DNA of 64,000 nucleotides from Mesorhizobium_G sp049840935 (GCA_049840935.1 JASGJA010000004.1:124001-188000); one strand, 5' to 3'. Counted from the first letter of the stretch, positions 1 through 8,645 are shown. Notes: generated by a model from the letters alone, not told the origin. Made by a program: numbers and translations.

Positions 1-123
1 GAATTGCTGATTACGGTTTTCGTGACCGTCACGACACCGGTCACGCTGATGCTGCTGGGCCGCGCAGCGCTGTTCCGCGACAGAACCGAGAAAACCGAAG
101 ACGTCCCGCCGTTCAAACTGTAA
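1..123 (+). CDS. mnhG: Na+/H+ antiporter subunit G (MnhG/MrpG/PhaG), C-terminal fragment
   Basis: Only the last 40 codons are present; the start lies left of the window and the gene ends with TAA. The visible protein has a hydrophobic helix containing VFVTVTTPVTLMLLGRAA, then a short charged tail. That helix with its threonine/proline-rich core and the following arginine is typical of subunit G of multisubunit Mrp-type cation/proton antiporters, small membrane proteins needed for complex function. The rest of the mrp/pha operon would be expected to the left. The family call is from the C-terminus only. Confidence 0.7.
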   Translation, partial: ELLITVFVTVTTPVTLMLLGRAALFRDRTEKTEDVPPFKL

Positions 124-330
124 CGATACAACACGCGCCGTGAAAATATGCTCGATGGGTTGACTCAAGCGGCACTACATCTTGTGCCTGAAATTTCAGT
201 ATGTATTGAGTTGAGCAATCTCTGCCGGTCGTTAGTCGGAACTCGTCCTATGACGATAGTATGACGCGACAGCTGATAGCTTTGTCACTATTTTGCCGCG
301 CTCTGCGTCACTCCAACGGAAGTCAGACTT

Positions 331-939
331 ATGAAGCCACTCTTGGCAATCACCAATACGATTGACCGGATCAGCTATCTGGTAGGTCTTATTGCGATCT
401 ATTTCGTCATGGCCGCGGCCCTGCTCAGCGCGGCTAACGCCGTTGTCCGATATTGCATCGGTGGCTTGATCTGGCTCGACAACAATGTCGGTGCGGGTGG
501 CATTTTCAGCGCAATACTTGCTGCGTATGGGCGCAATTCCAACGCCTTTCTTGAAGGGCAATGGTATCTGTTTGCCGCAATGGTGATGCTGGGCGGCGCA
601 TGGACGCTCAAGGTCAATGAACACGTTCGGGTTGACCTCTTTTATGGATGGGTCAGCGAACGAACGCGCACATGGATCGATCTGCTTGGCGGCATTTTCT
701 TTTTGTTGCCGATCTGCATTCTCATGATCTGGTTCACATGGCCCTGGTTCTATGATTCCTGGATAACTAACGAGGGATCATCAAACGCGGGCGGACTGCC
801 TCGCTGGCCCGTGAAGCTCATGTTGCCGGTCGGTTTCGCTCTCGTGGGCCTTCAGGGCATTGCGGAAATAATCAAATGCATTCTGGCGCTCACGACAAAC
901 TACGTTCGCGAATACGCCTATGAGAAGCCGCTCCAATGA
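331..939 (+). CDS. dctQ: TRAP transporter small permease, DctQ type
   Basis: Protein of 202 residues with about four hydrophobic segments (near residues 15-40, 75-95, 115-140 and 165-190), the usual size and topology of the small DctQ membrane subunit of tripartite ATP-independent periplasmic transporters. The central stretch around residues 85-110 (GGAWTLKVNEHVRVDLFYGW) is the conserved family signature. GGAAG lies upstream of the ATG. The stop overlaps the start of the large permease by four bases (ATGA), so the two are translationally coupled. The substrate cannot be deduced, and no DctP binding protein gene is adjacent on either side. Confidence 0.9.
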   Translation: MKPLLAITNTIDRISYLVGLIAIYFVMAAALLSAANAVVRYCIGGLIWLDNNVGAGGIFSAILAAYGRNSNAFLEGQWYLFAAMVMLGGAWTLKVNEHVRVDLFYGWVSERTRTWIDLLGGIFFLLPICILMIWFTWPWFYDSWITNEGSSNAGGLPRWPVKLMLPVGFALVGLQGIAEIIKCILALTTNYVREYAYEKPLQ

Positions 940-2375
940 CAGAATTCGTTATTCACTACATGGCGCCGCTTATGTTCGGCGGCCTCATCTTCTTCATGAT
1001 AATCGGCTATCCGGCAGCGTTTTCGCTTTCTGCGGTGGGGCTGGCCTTTGCATTTCTGGCAATCGAGCTTGGCGTCATTCCCCCGGTATTTATGGGAAAT
1101 CTCACCTACCAGCTGTTCTCGGTGCTTTCGAACGAATTACTGCTGGCGATTCCGTTCTTCACCCTGATGGGCGTCATTCTTGAACGAAGTGGCTTGGCCG
1201 AAGATCTGCTAGAGGGCTTCGGGCAGCTGTTTGGCGGCATCCGTGGCGGCATGTCCTACGCGGTTATTCTGGTTGGTGCGATCCTTGGCGCGATTACCGG
1301 CACTGTCGCAGCGTCGGTTATCGCGATGGGTCTGATCTCGCTGCCGATCATGACGAAGTACGGTTACAATGTGCGCCACGCGACCGGCATCATCGCCGCG
1401 TCGGGAACGATTACGCAGCTTATTCCGCCCTCACTGGTTTTGATCGTCCTCGCCGATCAGCTAGGCAAGTCGCCGGGCGATATGTATCTCGGTGCAACCG
1501 GCGCTTCGATTGTACAGGTGCTGCTGTTTGCTGGCTGGGTGTTCATTCTTAGCATCATTCGCCCGCAGGATGTCCCCGCCCTGCCGCCGGAAGCTCGCAC
1601 GCTTCGCGGCTGGCCGTTGCTGGTGCGCTGTGCGCGAGGCATGATCCCGTCACTGGCGCTGATTTTCATCGTGCTCGGCACCATATTCATGGGGCTGGCA
1701 ACGCCGACAGAAGCGGGCGCAATGGGCGTCGTCGGTGCGTTGTTGCTGGCGTGGTTCAACGGGCGTCTGACATGGAATATGACGTGGCAGGCTATGGATG
1801 TGACCATGCGCCTGACCGCGATGGTGGTGTTCATCCTGCTCGGCGCACGCGTGTTCAGCCTTGTTTTCCAGGGCGTAGGCGGCAGCCATTGGATTCAGGA
1901 AATGTTGACGTCGCTGCCGGGTGGTGTCGTCGGCTTCCTCATCTTCGTGAATATCTTCATATTCATCATGGCGTTCTTCCTCGATTTCTTCGAGATCGCG
2001 TTCATCATCATTCCCCTGCTCGCACCTGCCGCGACCGCTCTTGGCATCGACCTGATCTGGTTCGGCGTCATGATCTGCGCGAACATGCAAACGAGCTTCA
2101 TGCACCCGCCATTTGGCTTCGCACTGTTTTATCTCCGAGGTATCGCGCCGAAATCGATCAAGACACGCGACATCTATATGGGCGCGATACCGTGGCTGGT
2201 CTTACAGCTAATGCTTGTGGCGATTCTTATCGCGTTCCCCGGATTGGTAACGGCATTCGTTGACACCAACGTCATTCAAGACCTTGATAACATCAAGATC
2301 GAAATTCCCGGCCAGACGGGCAATGGTTTGAATGCACCGCCGGCATTTGACGCGACCACACCGCCGAAATTCTAG
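936..2375 (+). CDS. dctM: TRAP transporter large permease, DctM type
   Basis: Protein of 479 residues, almost entirely hydrophobic helices, matching the DctM large permease that carries substrate across the inner membrane using the ion gradient. Recognisable pieces are the early PFFTLMG stretch, the glycine-rich GAILGAITGTVAASVIAMG region, the ATPTEAGAMG motif near the middle and the late HPPFGFALFYLRG motif. A polar tail of about 35 residues follows the last helix. The start overlaps dctQ (ATGA). The gene ends with TAG and is followed by a hairpin at 2395-2418. TRAP complexes also need a periplasmic DctP protein, which is absent here and must be encoded elsewhere. Confidence 0.93.
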   Translation: MTEFVIHYMAPLMFGGLIFFMIIGYPAAFSLSAVGLAFAFLAIELGVIPPVFMGNLTYQLFSVLSNELLLAIPFFTLMGVILERSGLAEDLLEGFGQLFGGIRGGMSYAVILVGAILGAITGTVAASVIAMGLISLPIMTKYGYNVRHATGIIAASGTITQLIPPSLVLIVLADQLGKSPGDMYLGATGASIVQVLLFAGWVFILSIIRPQDVPALPPEARTLRGWPLLVRCARGMIPSLALIFIVLGTIFMGLATPTEAGAMGVVGALLLAWFNGRLTWNMTWQAMDVTMRLTAMVVFILLGARVFSLVFQGVGGSHWIQEMLTSLPGGVVGFLIFVNIFIFIMAFFLDFFEIAFIIIPLLAPAATALGIDLIWFGVMICANMQTSFMHPPFGFALFYLRGIAPKSIKTRDIYMGAIPWLVLQLMLVAILIAFPGLVTAFVDTNVIQDLDNIKIEIPGQTGNGLNAPPAFDATTPPKF

Positions 2376-2394
2376 CGTCGGCGCTTCATAAAGG

Positions 2395-2418
2395 CCTGAG
2401 CAACGCGTGGTGCTCAGG
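2395..2418. terminator. Hairpin between dctM and the convergent zinc-ribbon gene
   Basis: CCTGAGCA at 2395-2402 pairs perfectly with TGCTCAGG at 2411-2418 around an eight-base loop. It sits between two converging genes and overlaps the stop codon of the minus-strand gene. There is no good T-run on either side, so a role as a shared terminator is an inference from position. Confidence 0.4.
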
Positions 2419-2752
2419 CGGCGGTGCGATGAGCATCCGCTCCGTCGCCTGCATCGTTTAACAACGTATGCGGCGCGGTGCAGGCATAATATGAAAACGC
2501 GATGTTATCGTCCGACAACCCTGCGGAGCGGCAGTTTGGACAATAAAAATAAGGCTTGAGATGTTCCGGGCGCGCGCCATGCCGACTGCCCAGATAACGC
2601 GCAAGCAAGACCAGCTTCAGCGGGACATTGTGATTGCAGCCGGTACTGATGCAACGCGCTCGAATATCGACCCCCAACGCAATATGTTCGCCCAGCGTCT
2701 CTGCTAGAGAGGGGTCGGAAATCGGCGGAAGGGGAAAGATCGATTGCGGCAT
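2414..2752 (-). CDS. Small cysteine-rich (zinc-ribbon-like) hypothetical protein
   Basis: About 112 residues when started at the ATG at 2752 (MPQSIFPLPP); a longer frame reaches 2956, but its extra 68 residues look like arginine-rich translation of non-coding sequence. The protein has Cys-x4-Cys followed about 40 residues later by Cys-x2-Cys (FYCPNCRSAG), which could bind one zinc ion. The middle is leucine/arginine-rich (PLKLVLLARYLGSRHG). I do not recognise the family. It converges with dctM and stands alone. No clear ribosome binding site precedes the start, so the start is uncertain. Function unknown. Confidence 0.5.
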   Translation of the reverse strand: MPQSIFPLPPISDPSLAETLGEHIALGVDIRARCISTGCNHNVPLKLVLLARYLGSRHGARPEHLKPYFYCPNCRSAGLSDDNIAFSYYACTAPHTLLNDAGDGADAHRTAA

Positions 2753-3105
2753 GATAGAGCGACAAGCTGACTCAACTGCCGCATTCACGCCAGCCCATAG
2801 AACAGTATGCACGACTGCCAACCTCACCCGAAAACGCAGCGCCCGCCGGCAAAGGCCGACGGGCACACTCATGACGGCTCCGGGCGGGCGGCATAGGGAA
2901 AGCCGCAATGAGTGCGCAATCCTAGCTTGCAAACAAAGCGCAATACAATTCAGCACTTAGAGGAAGGTCGGCTAATACCGCTAATGCCTTTATGCGAGGT
3001 CTATGAAAGGGCTGGCAGGCACGCGAATGCCGCCACTTGCTAACGTTCTGGTTGCACCATAATCTCGCCAACCGCCGGTCATTTAAGACTGGATGGGAGG
3101 ATCGA
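2753..3105. other. Gene-poor stretch
   Basis: About 350 bases between the zinc-ribbon gene and the small secreted protein. Open frames exist on both strands, but they are arginine/alanine-rich and read like shadow frames. No tRNA, convincing hairpin with T-run or repeat was seen. It should hold the promoters of the two flanking divergent genes. Confidence 0.4.
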
Positions 3106-3378
3106 ATGAAACTTTTCAGTGCATCTTTCCGCAAAGCAGTGTTCGCAGGATTTGCCGTTTTGGCAGCGATCGCGGCCAGCAATGTGTCCCCACTCACTTC
3201 AGGCTTTATCGTCGAAGCTCAGGCAAAAAAGATCATAATCAAACAGACGAATATCTACGTCGCGACACTGCCGACAGGATGCATAAAAACAGTCTATGGC
3301 AATGTTGTCGTCTGGCGCTGCGGCACAATCTACTACCAGCCCTACAAGGGCCGTTACGTTCGCGTCTACATCAACTGA
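3106..3378 (+). CDS. Small secreted hypothetical protein
   Basis: Ninety residues starting at the ATG at 3106, preceded by GGGAGG seven bases upstream; this is a better start than the in-frame ATG at 3037. Residues 1-38 form a signal peptide: positively charged start (MKLFSASFRK), a hydrophobic alanine-rich core, and a likely cleavage site near VEAQA-KK. The mature part is about 50 residues, rich in Tyr, Val and Ile, with two cysteines (PTGCIK and WRCG) that may form a disulfide, ending in YKGRYVRVYIN. This resembles small periplasmic proteins common in rhizobia. No specific function can be assigned. Confidence 0.7.
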   Translation: MKLFSASFRKAVFAGFAVLAAIAASNVSPLTSGFIVEAQAKKIIIKQTNIYVATLPTGCIKTVYGNVVVWRCGTIYYQPYKGRYVRVYIN

Positions 3379-3497
3379 ACCACGTAAACTTCACGCTTTG
3401 CACCTTTGGCACTATGTGGCAGGCTGTGCTTGCGGCCTGAATCTGAAAGTTTGATTCATGCTCGCGCCAGTCGTGCAACGCCATCCGGGAGCAGGAT

Positions 3498-3788
3498 ATG
3501 AGCGGAAATCGTGACGAGCGCATAAGAGAACGAGCACACGCAATTTGGGATCGTGAAGGCAAGCCGGAAGGCGCAGCGCAACGCCACTGGCAGCAGGCCG
3601 AAGGCGAAATCGACAAGGAAGATAAAGCACCGAAAAAGCCTGTCGCGCCCAAAAAGGCAGCGACAAAGAAGCCTGCTGCGGCCAAAAAGCCAGCAGCAAC
3701 TTCTGCGAGTGCATCGCGGAAAACGGCTGGTGCCGGACCCGCACTTGCCAAGCGCTCAAAGGACGCAAAAAAGCCGACAAAGGCCTGA
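3498..3788 (+). CDS. DUF2934 domain protein with lysine/alanine-rich tail
   Basis: Ninety-six residues. Residues 5-38 match the short DUF2934 domain (RIRERAHAIWDREGKPEG, then HWQQAE), a helical module frequent in rhizobial proteins of unknown role. The remainder is a low-complexity tail of Lys, Pro and Ala repeats (such as KKAATKKPAAAKKPAA), like a histone H1 tail, which could bind DNA or acidic polymers. GGAG lies about ten bases before the ATG. It is monocistronic, just upstream of map. The DUF2934 call is firm; any nucleic-acid role is inference from the tail composition. Confidence 0.8.
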   Translation: MSGNRDERIRERAHAIWDREGKPEGAAQRHWQQAEGEIDKEDKAPKKPVAPKKAATKKPAAAKKPAATSASASRKTAGAGPALAKRSKDAKKPTKA

Positions 3789-3953
3789 ACGCGCCTAAAA
3801 AATCGGTCAGACCAATGGCATCCTGCTTATTTGATCGAAATTCGCGTGTTCGCACGCGAACACCTTGTCGTTGCGGTTGAAATTTATGAGCCAAGGTGCC
3901 AAATCCGGGACAAGCTAATTTGCCCGGACGGGGCGCTATTCTGAGACATTGCC

Positions 3954-4781
3954 ATGGTCACTTATCTCGACGCCGAAACCGCGCCCATGCGCAACACCGG
4001 CCAAATACGTCTGTACAACGCGGATGCGTTCGAGGGCATGCGGCGCGCGTGCCAACTGACCGCGCGTTGCCTCGATGAACTGGCTGATCTCGTTCAGCCC
4101 GGCGTAACGACCAATACGATTGATCGGATGGTTTTCGAATTCGGCATGGATAACGGCGCTCTGCCTGCGACACTGAATTATCGCGGCTACACAAAAGCCT
4201 CCTGCACCTCGATCAACCACGTTGTTTGCCACGGTATTCCAGATGACAAGCCTCTGCGCGAAGGCGATGTGGTCAACATCGACGTGACTTATGTTCTGGA
4301 TGGCTGGCACGGCGATTCCAGCCGTATGTATCCGGTTGGCCAGATCAAGCGTGCTGCAGAGCGACTGCTTGAAGTGACGCATGAATGCCTGATGCGCGGC
4401 ATAGCCGCCGTTAAGCCCGGAGCGCGCACCGGCGCAATCGGGGCGGCTATCCAGACTTTTGCGGAGCGTGAGCGCTGCTCCGTGGTGCGCGACTTCTGCG
4501 GCCACGGCGTCGGCAGGCTGTTTCACGATGCGCCGAACATTCTGCATTACGGGTCTTCGCATGAGGGGATCGAAATGCGGGAAGGTATGATTTTCACAAT
4601 TGAGCCGATGATCAATCTCGGTCGGCCGCACGTGAAAGTGCTATCCGACGGCTGGACCGCCGTTACCCGCGATCGCTCGCTTTCGGCTCAGTATGAGCAC
4701 ACGGTTGGCGTGACCAAGGATGGTTGCGAGATTTTCACGCTTTCGCCCAAGGGCTTGGACCGCCCCGGCCTGCCATCCTGA
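3954..4781 (+). CDS. map: Type I methionine aminopeptidase
   Basis: Protein of 275 residues that removes the N-terminal methionine from nascent proteins in the cytoplasm. All metal and catalytic ligands of the family are visible: His93 (NHVVCHGIPDD), Asp110 (VNIDVTYVLDG), Asp121 (GDSSRMY), His184 (GHGVGRLFHD), Glu217 (FTIEPMI) and Glu248 (QYEHTVGV). Length is normal for the alphaproteobacterial form. An alternative start at Met12 is possible, as no strong ribosome binding site precedes the first ATG. It lies 87 bases upstream of radC on the same strand, a pairing often seen in alphaproteobacteria. Confidence 0.96.
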   Translation: MVTYLDAETAPMRNTGQIRLYNADAFEGMRRACQLTARCLDELADLVQPGVTTNTIDRMVFEFGMDNGALPATLNYRGYTKASCTSINHVVCHGIPDDKPLREGDVVNIDVTYVLDGWHGDSSRMYPVGQIKRAAERLLEVTHECLMRGIAAVKPGARTGAIGAAIQTFAERERCSVVRDFCGHGVGRLFHDAPNILHYGSSHEGIEMREGMIFTIEPMINLGRPHVKVLSDGWTAVTRDRSLSAQYEHTVGVTKDGCEIFTLSPKGLDRPGLPS

Positions 4782-4868
4782 ACAGGAATCCCAAGGATAA
4801 CTGAATCTGCCCGCTTCATTCGCGCATGAGCACGCTCTAATACATATTCGTGCGGCGCAGGATCGAGC

Positions 4869-5621
4869 ATGCAAGACGAGCAGGATGAACGCGGTTTCTT
4901 CGGCGAGCGGCCGATAAAGCCACTGGCTAAACCGGACCCAAAAGCAGAAAAGCCGCACTATCTGGGTCATCGCGAGCGGCTTCGGCAACGTCTGCGCGAC
5001 TGCGGCCCCGAAGCGCTGCAAGATTATGAAATGCTTGAACTCTTGCTTTTCCGTTCAATTGCCCGCGCCGATACCAAGGCGCGCGCAAAAGCGCTCATTC
5101 AACGATTCGGCTCCCTGAGCGAGGTGCTAGGTGCACCGGAGCGTTTACTTCGCGAGGTCGATGGGATTGGAGAAGCGGTCGCATTTGATCTCAAGGTAAT
5201 TGCGGCGGCTGCCAAACGCATGGCAAAAGGCGAAGTTGCACAGCGCGAGGTGCTCTCGTCCTGGCAATTACTGCTGGATTATGTGCGGACCGCAATGGCG
5301 TTCGAGCCCAAGGAGCAGTTTCGTATCCTGTTTCTCGACAAGCGAAACGCTTTGATCGCGGACGAAGTGCAGCAAACAGGAACAGTCGATCATACGCCTG
5401 CCTATCCGCGCGAAGTGGCCAAGCGCGCGCTGGAACTGTCCGCGACGGCCATTATCCTGGTGCACAATCACCCTTCAGGCGACCCGGCCCCTTCCAACGC
5501 CGATATCGAAATGACAAAAACGATCATGGGAGTATGCAAGCCATTGGGGATAGCAGTCCATGACCATATCATTGTTGGGAAAGCGGGCTTCGCAAGCCTG
5601 AAAGGACTGGCGCTGATATAG
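4869..5621 (+). CDS. radC: RadC-family JAB/MPN-domain protein
   Basis: Protein of 250 residues. The N-terminal half carries a helix-hairpin-helix-like region (near residues 85-110, ending VDGIGEAVAFDLK). The C-terminal half is the RadC JAMM domain with the metal motif H199-N-H201 and D212 in HNHPSGDPAPSNAD. RadC was once linked to DNA repair, but its biochemical role is unresolved; the JAMM fold suggests a metal-dependent hydrolase or a structural role. The first 30 residues are charged and variable. It ends with TAG, one of several genes here showing that TAG acts as a normal stop. Confidence 0.93.
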   Translation: MQDEQDERGFFGERPIKPLAKPDPKAEKPHYLGHRERLRQRLRDCGPEALQDYEMLELLLFRSIARADTKARAKALIQRFGSLSEVLGAPERLLREVDGIGEAVAFDLKVIAAAAKRMAKGEVAQREVLSSWQLLLDYVRTAMAFEPKEQFRILFLDKRNALIADEVQQTGTVDHTPAYPREVAKRALELSATAIILVHNHPSGDPAPSNADIEMTKTIMGVCKPLGIAVHDHIIVGKAGFASLKGLALI

Positions 5622-5763
5622 GACGTATGTTGCAACCATATGCGTTCGCCCTCGTTCACGAGCAGCACCTGTGAATGAAATGCAGAACGCGGCGAAGCGC
5701 TTGACGGGTGCCGACATCACACGTTAGGGCCAATGCTGGAATTCGTCAGGGGATAGTTGCGAG

Positions 5764-6459
5764 ATGGAAATTTTTACTGCCGCAGGCTTTTCAGCTCTGC
5801 TCCAGGTTATCGCAATCGATCTGGTGCTTGCCGGGGACAATGCCATTGTTATCGGCTTGGCAGCAGCGGGACTTCCAAAAGATCAGCGCAAGAAGGCTAT
5901 CCTTGTAGGTATCGGCGCAGCAACCGTGCTGCGCATCATCTTCGCGCTCATCACGCAGCAGCTTCTGCAAATCGGGCCGATCCTGCTTATCGCCGGCGGT
6001 TTGCTGCTGCTCTACGTGTGCTGGAAAATGTGGCGCGAACTGCGCGTCTCGCATGAAGACGAGGCCGATGCGACCGAAGCCCTGTCCGATACGGATTACA
6101 ACGCCGACGGCACTGTTGCCGGCAAAGGCACTCGCAAGACCTTTGCGCAGGCCGCGATGCAGATCGTTATCGCAGACGTTTCAATGTCTCTCGACAATGT
6201 CCTCGCGGTTGCTGGCGCGGCGATGGACCACCCCACCGTTCTCATCATTGGCCTTGCGCTCTCCATCGCTCTCATGGGCTTCGCGGCTTCCTTCATTGCG
6301 CGCTTACTGCATCGCTATCGCTGGATCGCCTACATTGGCTTGCTGGTCATTCTGTATGTCGCAATCGAGATGACTTTGAAGGGCGCATACAACCAGTGGC
6401 CCGATCAGCTTGGTTTCCTCAGCGTGTTGTTTGGTGCGCCCGGAAGCCTCGCCCATTAA
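5764..6459 (+). CDS. TerC/YjbE-family integral membrane protein
   Basis: Protein of 231 residues with about seven membrane helices. It carries the two family signatures: LVLAGDNAIVIGLAA near residues 20-35 and VSMSLDNVLAVAGAA near residues 140-155, each with the acidic-Asn pair buried in a helix. Members of this YjbE-type branch are linked to manganese export or metal homeostasis; the substrate here is inferred from family. A charged cytoplasmic loop rich in Asp/Glu lies between the halves (near residues 97-120). I looked for a yybP-ykoY manganese riboswitch upstream and did not find its core. A strong terminator follows at 6522-6543. Confidence 0.88.
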   Translation: MEIFTAAGFSALLQVIAIDLVLAGDNAIVIGLAAAGLPKDQRKKAILVGIGAATVLRIIFALITQQLLQIGPILLIAGGLLLLYVCWKMWRELRVSHEDEADATEALSDTDYNADGTVAGKGTRKTFAQAAMQIVIADVSMSLDNVLAVAGAAMDHPTVLIIGLALSIALMGFAASFIARLLHRYRWIAYIGLLVILYVAIEMTLKGAYNQWPDQLGFLSVLFGAPGSLAH

Positions 6460-6521
6460 ACGGACAGGTTTCATTGCGTCGCCAAGTGTGATACTGCGCC
6501 GCGCAATATGAAATTTATCAG

Positions 6522-6543
6522 GGCCGGACCGAAAGGTTCGGCC
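6522..6543 (+). terminator. Rho-independent terminator after terC
   Basis: GGCCGGACC (6522-6530) and GGTTCGGCC (6535-6543) form a nine-pair stem (one G-U) closed by a GAAA tetraloop, followed by a short TTT. It ends two bases before a TTG that opens the rimO frame, so it argues for the downstream ATG at 6566 as the rimO start. Confidence 0.7.
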
Positions 6544-6565
6544 TTTGGCCATTGAAGTGAAATCC

Positions 6566-7882
6566 ATGTCAGTAGCGCCCCGCGTCAGCTTTGTGAGCCT
6601 TGGCTGTCCTAAAGCTCTCGTCGATTCCGAACGCATCATCACCCGCCTTCGCGCGGAGGGATACGAAATTGCCCGCAAGCATGACGGCGCTGATCTGGTC
6701 GTTGTGAACACTTGTGGTTTCCTCGATTCCGCGCGCGACGAGTCGCTGGAAGCCATCGGCACGGCGATGAAAGAAAACGGCAAGGTGATTGTGACCGGCT
6801 GCATGGGTGCAACGCCGGACTTAATCCGAGACAAGCATCCCAACGTTTTCGCAATCACAGGACCGCAGGCTTATGAAAGCGTGATGGCGGCTGTGCACGA
6901 GGCCGCCCCTCCCGCACATGATCCCTATGTGGACCTGCTGCCGCCGCAAGGTGTGAAGCTCACGCCACGCCACTACGCCTATCTCAAGATTTCCGAAGGC
7001 TGCAACAATCGCTGCACGTTCTGCATCATCCCTGCCCTGCGCGGCGACCTAGTTTCACGCCCCGCTGCCGATGTGCTGCGGGAGGCCGAGAAATTGGCGA
7101 AGGCTGGCGTCAAGGAAATCATGGTCATCAGCCAAGATACGAGCGCCTATGGCGTGGACATAAAATATGCCGCGAGCCAGTGGGGCGACCGCGAGGTGCG
7201 CGCGAAATTCCTCGACCTCTCGCGTGAGCTTGGCGACATGGGAATGTGGGTGCGCCTGCACTACGTTTATCCATACCCGCACGTGGCGGACGTAATTCCG
7301 CTGATGGCCGAAGGCAAGGTGCTGCCCTATCTGGATATTCCGTTCCAGCACGCCTCGCCGGCCGTGCTTAAGAATATGCGCCGCCCCGCACATGGCGAGA
7401 AGACGCTCGACCGCATCCGCTCATGGCGCGATGCCTGCCCGGATCTCTCGATCCGCTCGACGTTCATTGTGGGTTTCCCCGGCGAAACGGAAGAAGATTT
7501 CGAGATGCTTCTCGACTGGCTGGACGAAGCGAAAATCGACCGCGCCGGTTGCTTCAAATATGAACCTGTCGGCGGCGCGCGCTCCGAGGAAATGAGCCTG
7601 CCAGCGGTGCCACAGGAAGTGAAAGAAGCGCGTTGGCATCGCTTCATGCAGCGCCAGCAAAAGATTTCTGCCCAGCAACAGAAGAAAAAGGTCGGCAAGC
7701 GCCTGCCGGTGATCATCGACGAAGCGAACGGGCTTTCGGCTAAGGGCCGCACCAAATACGACGCGCCGGAGATCGACGGTTCGGTTCATATCGAATCGCG
7801 CCGCCCATTGCGCACGGGCGACATTGTGACGGTGAAGATCGAACGGGCGGACGCTTACGACCTTTACGGGATTGCAGCCTGA
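6566..7882 (+). CDS. rimO: Ribosomal protein S12 methylthiotransferase RimO
   Basis: About 438 residues from the ATG at 6566; the frame also opens at a TTG at 6545, but that lies against the preceding terminator. RimO is a radical-SAM enzyme that adds a methylthio group to an aspartate of ribosomal protein S12. The N-terminal UPF0004 domain has its three iron-sulfur cysteines (Cys14, Cys50, Cys79). The radical-SAM CxxxCxxC is Cys146/Cys150/Cys153 in EGCNNRCTFCIIP. A TRAM domain closes the protein. The SLGCPKALVDSE start distinguishes RimO from MiaB. Its 3' end overlaps the convergent glutathione S-transferase gene by 19 bases. Confidence 0.95.
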   Translation: MSVAPRVSFVSLGCPKALVDSERIITRLRAEGYEIARKHDGADLVVVNTCGFLDSARDESLEAIGTAMKENGKVIVTGCMGATPDLIRDKHPNVFAITGPQAYESVMAAVHEAAPPAHDPYVDLLPPQGVKLTPRHYAYLKISEGCNNRCTFCIIPALRGDLVSRPAADVLREAEKLAKAGVKEIMVISQDTSAYGVDIKYAASQWGDREVRAKFLDLSRELGDMGMWVRLHYVYPYPHVADVIPLMAEGKVLPYLDIPFQHASPAVLKNMRRPAHGEKTLDRIRSWRDACPDLSIRSTFIVGFPGETEEDFEMLLDWLDEAKIDRAGCFKYEPVGGARSEEMSLPAVPQEVKEARWHRFMQRQQKISAQQQKKKVGKRLPVIIDEANGLSAKGRTKYDAPEIDGSVHIESRRPLRTGDIVTVKIERADAYDLYGIAA

Positions 7883-8505
7883 GCAACAGGCGCGTTTGTC
7901 GCTTCCGTGATTTCTTTCTCGATCAACATGATGCGCTGATAGGCGGGGCGTGAAAGCGTGCGGCTTAAATAATCCTGAAATACTGGATCATTCGGCACCG
8001 CTTTCAGAATATTGATAGTGAAGAACAGGCCGCTCGCCATCTGCGTGTCCGCGGCGGTGAAATTATCGCCCGCGATGAACCGATTTTTGGCGAGCCGCTT
8101 GCGGACATTGGTAAGCATGTCGTCATATGAACCGAACGAGAAACTGCCGGGTCGATATGAAATGCCCTGCGCATGGGCCGCGACCGCAGGATCAAAAACG
8201 GAATCGCAATAGACCAGCCAAGTGAGAAACGCCGCACGGTCGTGCGCTCCCACCGGAGGCGCAAGCTTGGCGTCGGGGAAAGCTTCGGTCAAATAAAGGC
8301 AGATCGCAGCACGTTCCGTTACGACCGTGCCATTGTGGTCAATCGCAGGCACTTTCTTGTTCGGCTGAATTTCCCGGTAGCTCTCGGGCACGCCGCCCTT
8401 TGCCCTGATGTCGATGTGAATGCGCTCGTAAGGCGCACCAATCTCTTCAAGCAGCCAATGAACACCGACAGATCGCGACCAAGGTGCAAAGTAAAACTTC
8501 AGCAT
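7864..8505 (-). CDS. Glutathione S-transferase family protein
   Basis: About 213 residues from the ATG at 8505, which has AGGAG nine bases upstream; the frame continues to 8589 without a better start. The N-terminal thioredoxin-like domain starts MLKFYFAPWSRSVGVHWLLEE and contains the NKKVPAIDH cis-proline motif and the TERAAICLYL segment with the acidic/Ser glutathione contacts. The helical C-terminal domain includes FIAGDNFTAADTQMASG, the usual N-capping box region. Substrate is unknown; the family serves detoxification and thiol transfer. It is transcribed alone and its last 19 bases overlap the 3' end of rimO. Confidence 0.88.
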   Translation of the reverse strand: MLKFYFAPWSRSVGVHWLLEEIGAPYERIHIDIRAKGGVPESYREIQPNKKVPAIDHNGTVVTERAAICLYLTEAFPDAKLAPPVGAHDRAAFLTWLVYCDSVFDPAVAAHAQGISYRPGSFSFGSYDDMLTNVRKRLAKNRFIAGDNFTAADTQMASGLFFTINILKAVPNDPVFQDYLSRTLSRPAYQRIMLIEKEITEATNAPVAQAAIP

Positions 8506-8597
8506 CGGCTTTCTCCTTCCGCTTGGAAAATGATAACGCCTGCCGATAACAGAAACCTCTAGCCAGCCTTGTGACAAGAGCCTTCTCAAAACGAAAA

Positions 8598-8615
8598 GCG
8601 GCCCTTGCGGGCCGC
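8598..8615 (-). terminator. Rho-independent terminator of rpsD
   Basis: GCGGCCC (8598-8604) and GGGCCGC (8609-8615) pair perfectly around a four-base loop. Read on the minus strand, the stem is followed by TTTTCGTTTT, a proper U-tract, 30 bases beyond the rpsD stop. Confidence 0.85.
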
Positions 8616-8645
8616 TCCAAATGCTCTGCGATAAAGCAGGCGCGC

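Noticed and set aside
5622..5763. yybP-ykoY manganese riboswitch before the TerC-family gene
   Set aside because: Such switches often precede this family, but the conserved core and flanking helices could not be found in these 140 bases.
6545..6565. TTG at 6545 as the rimO start
   Set aside because: It lies two bases after the terC terminator stem, leaving no room for a leader or ribosome binding site.
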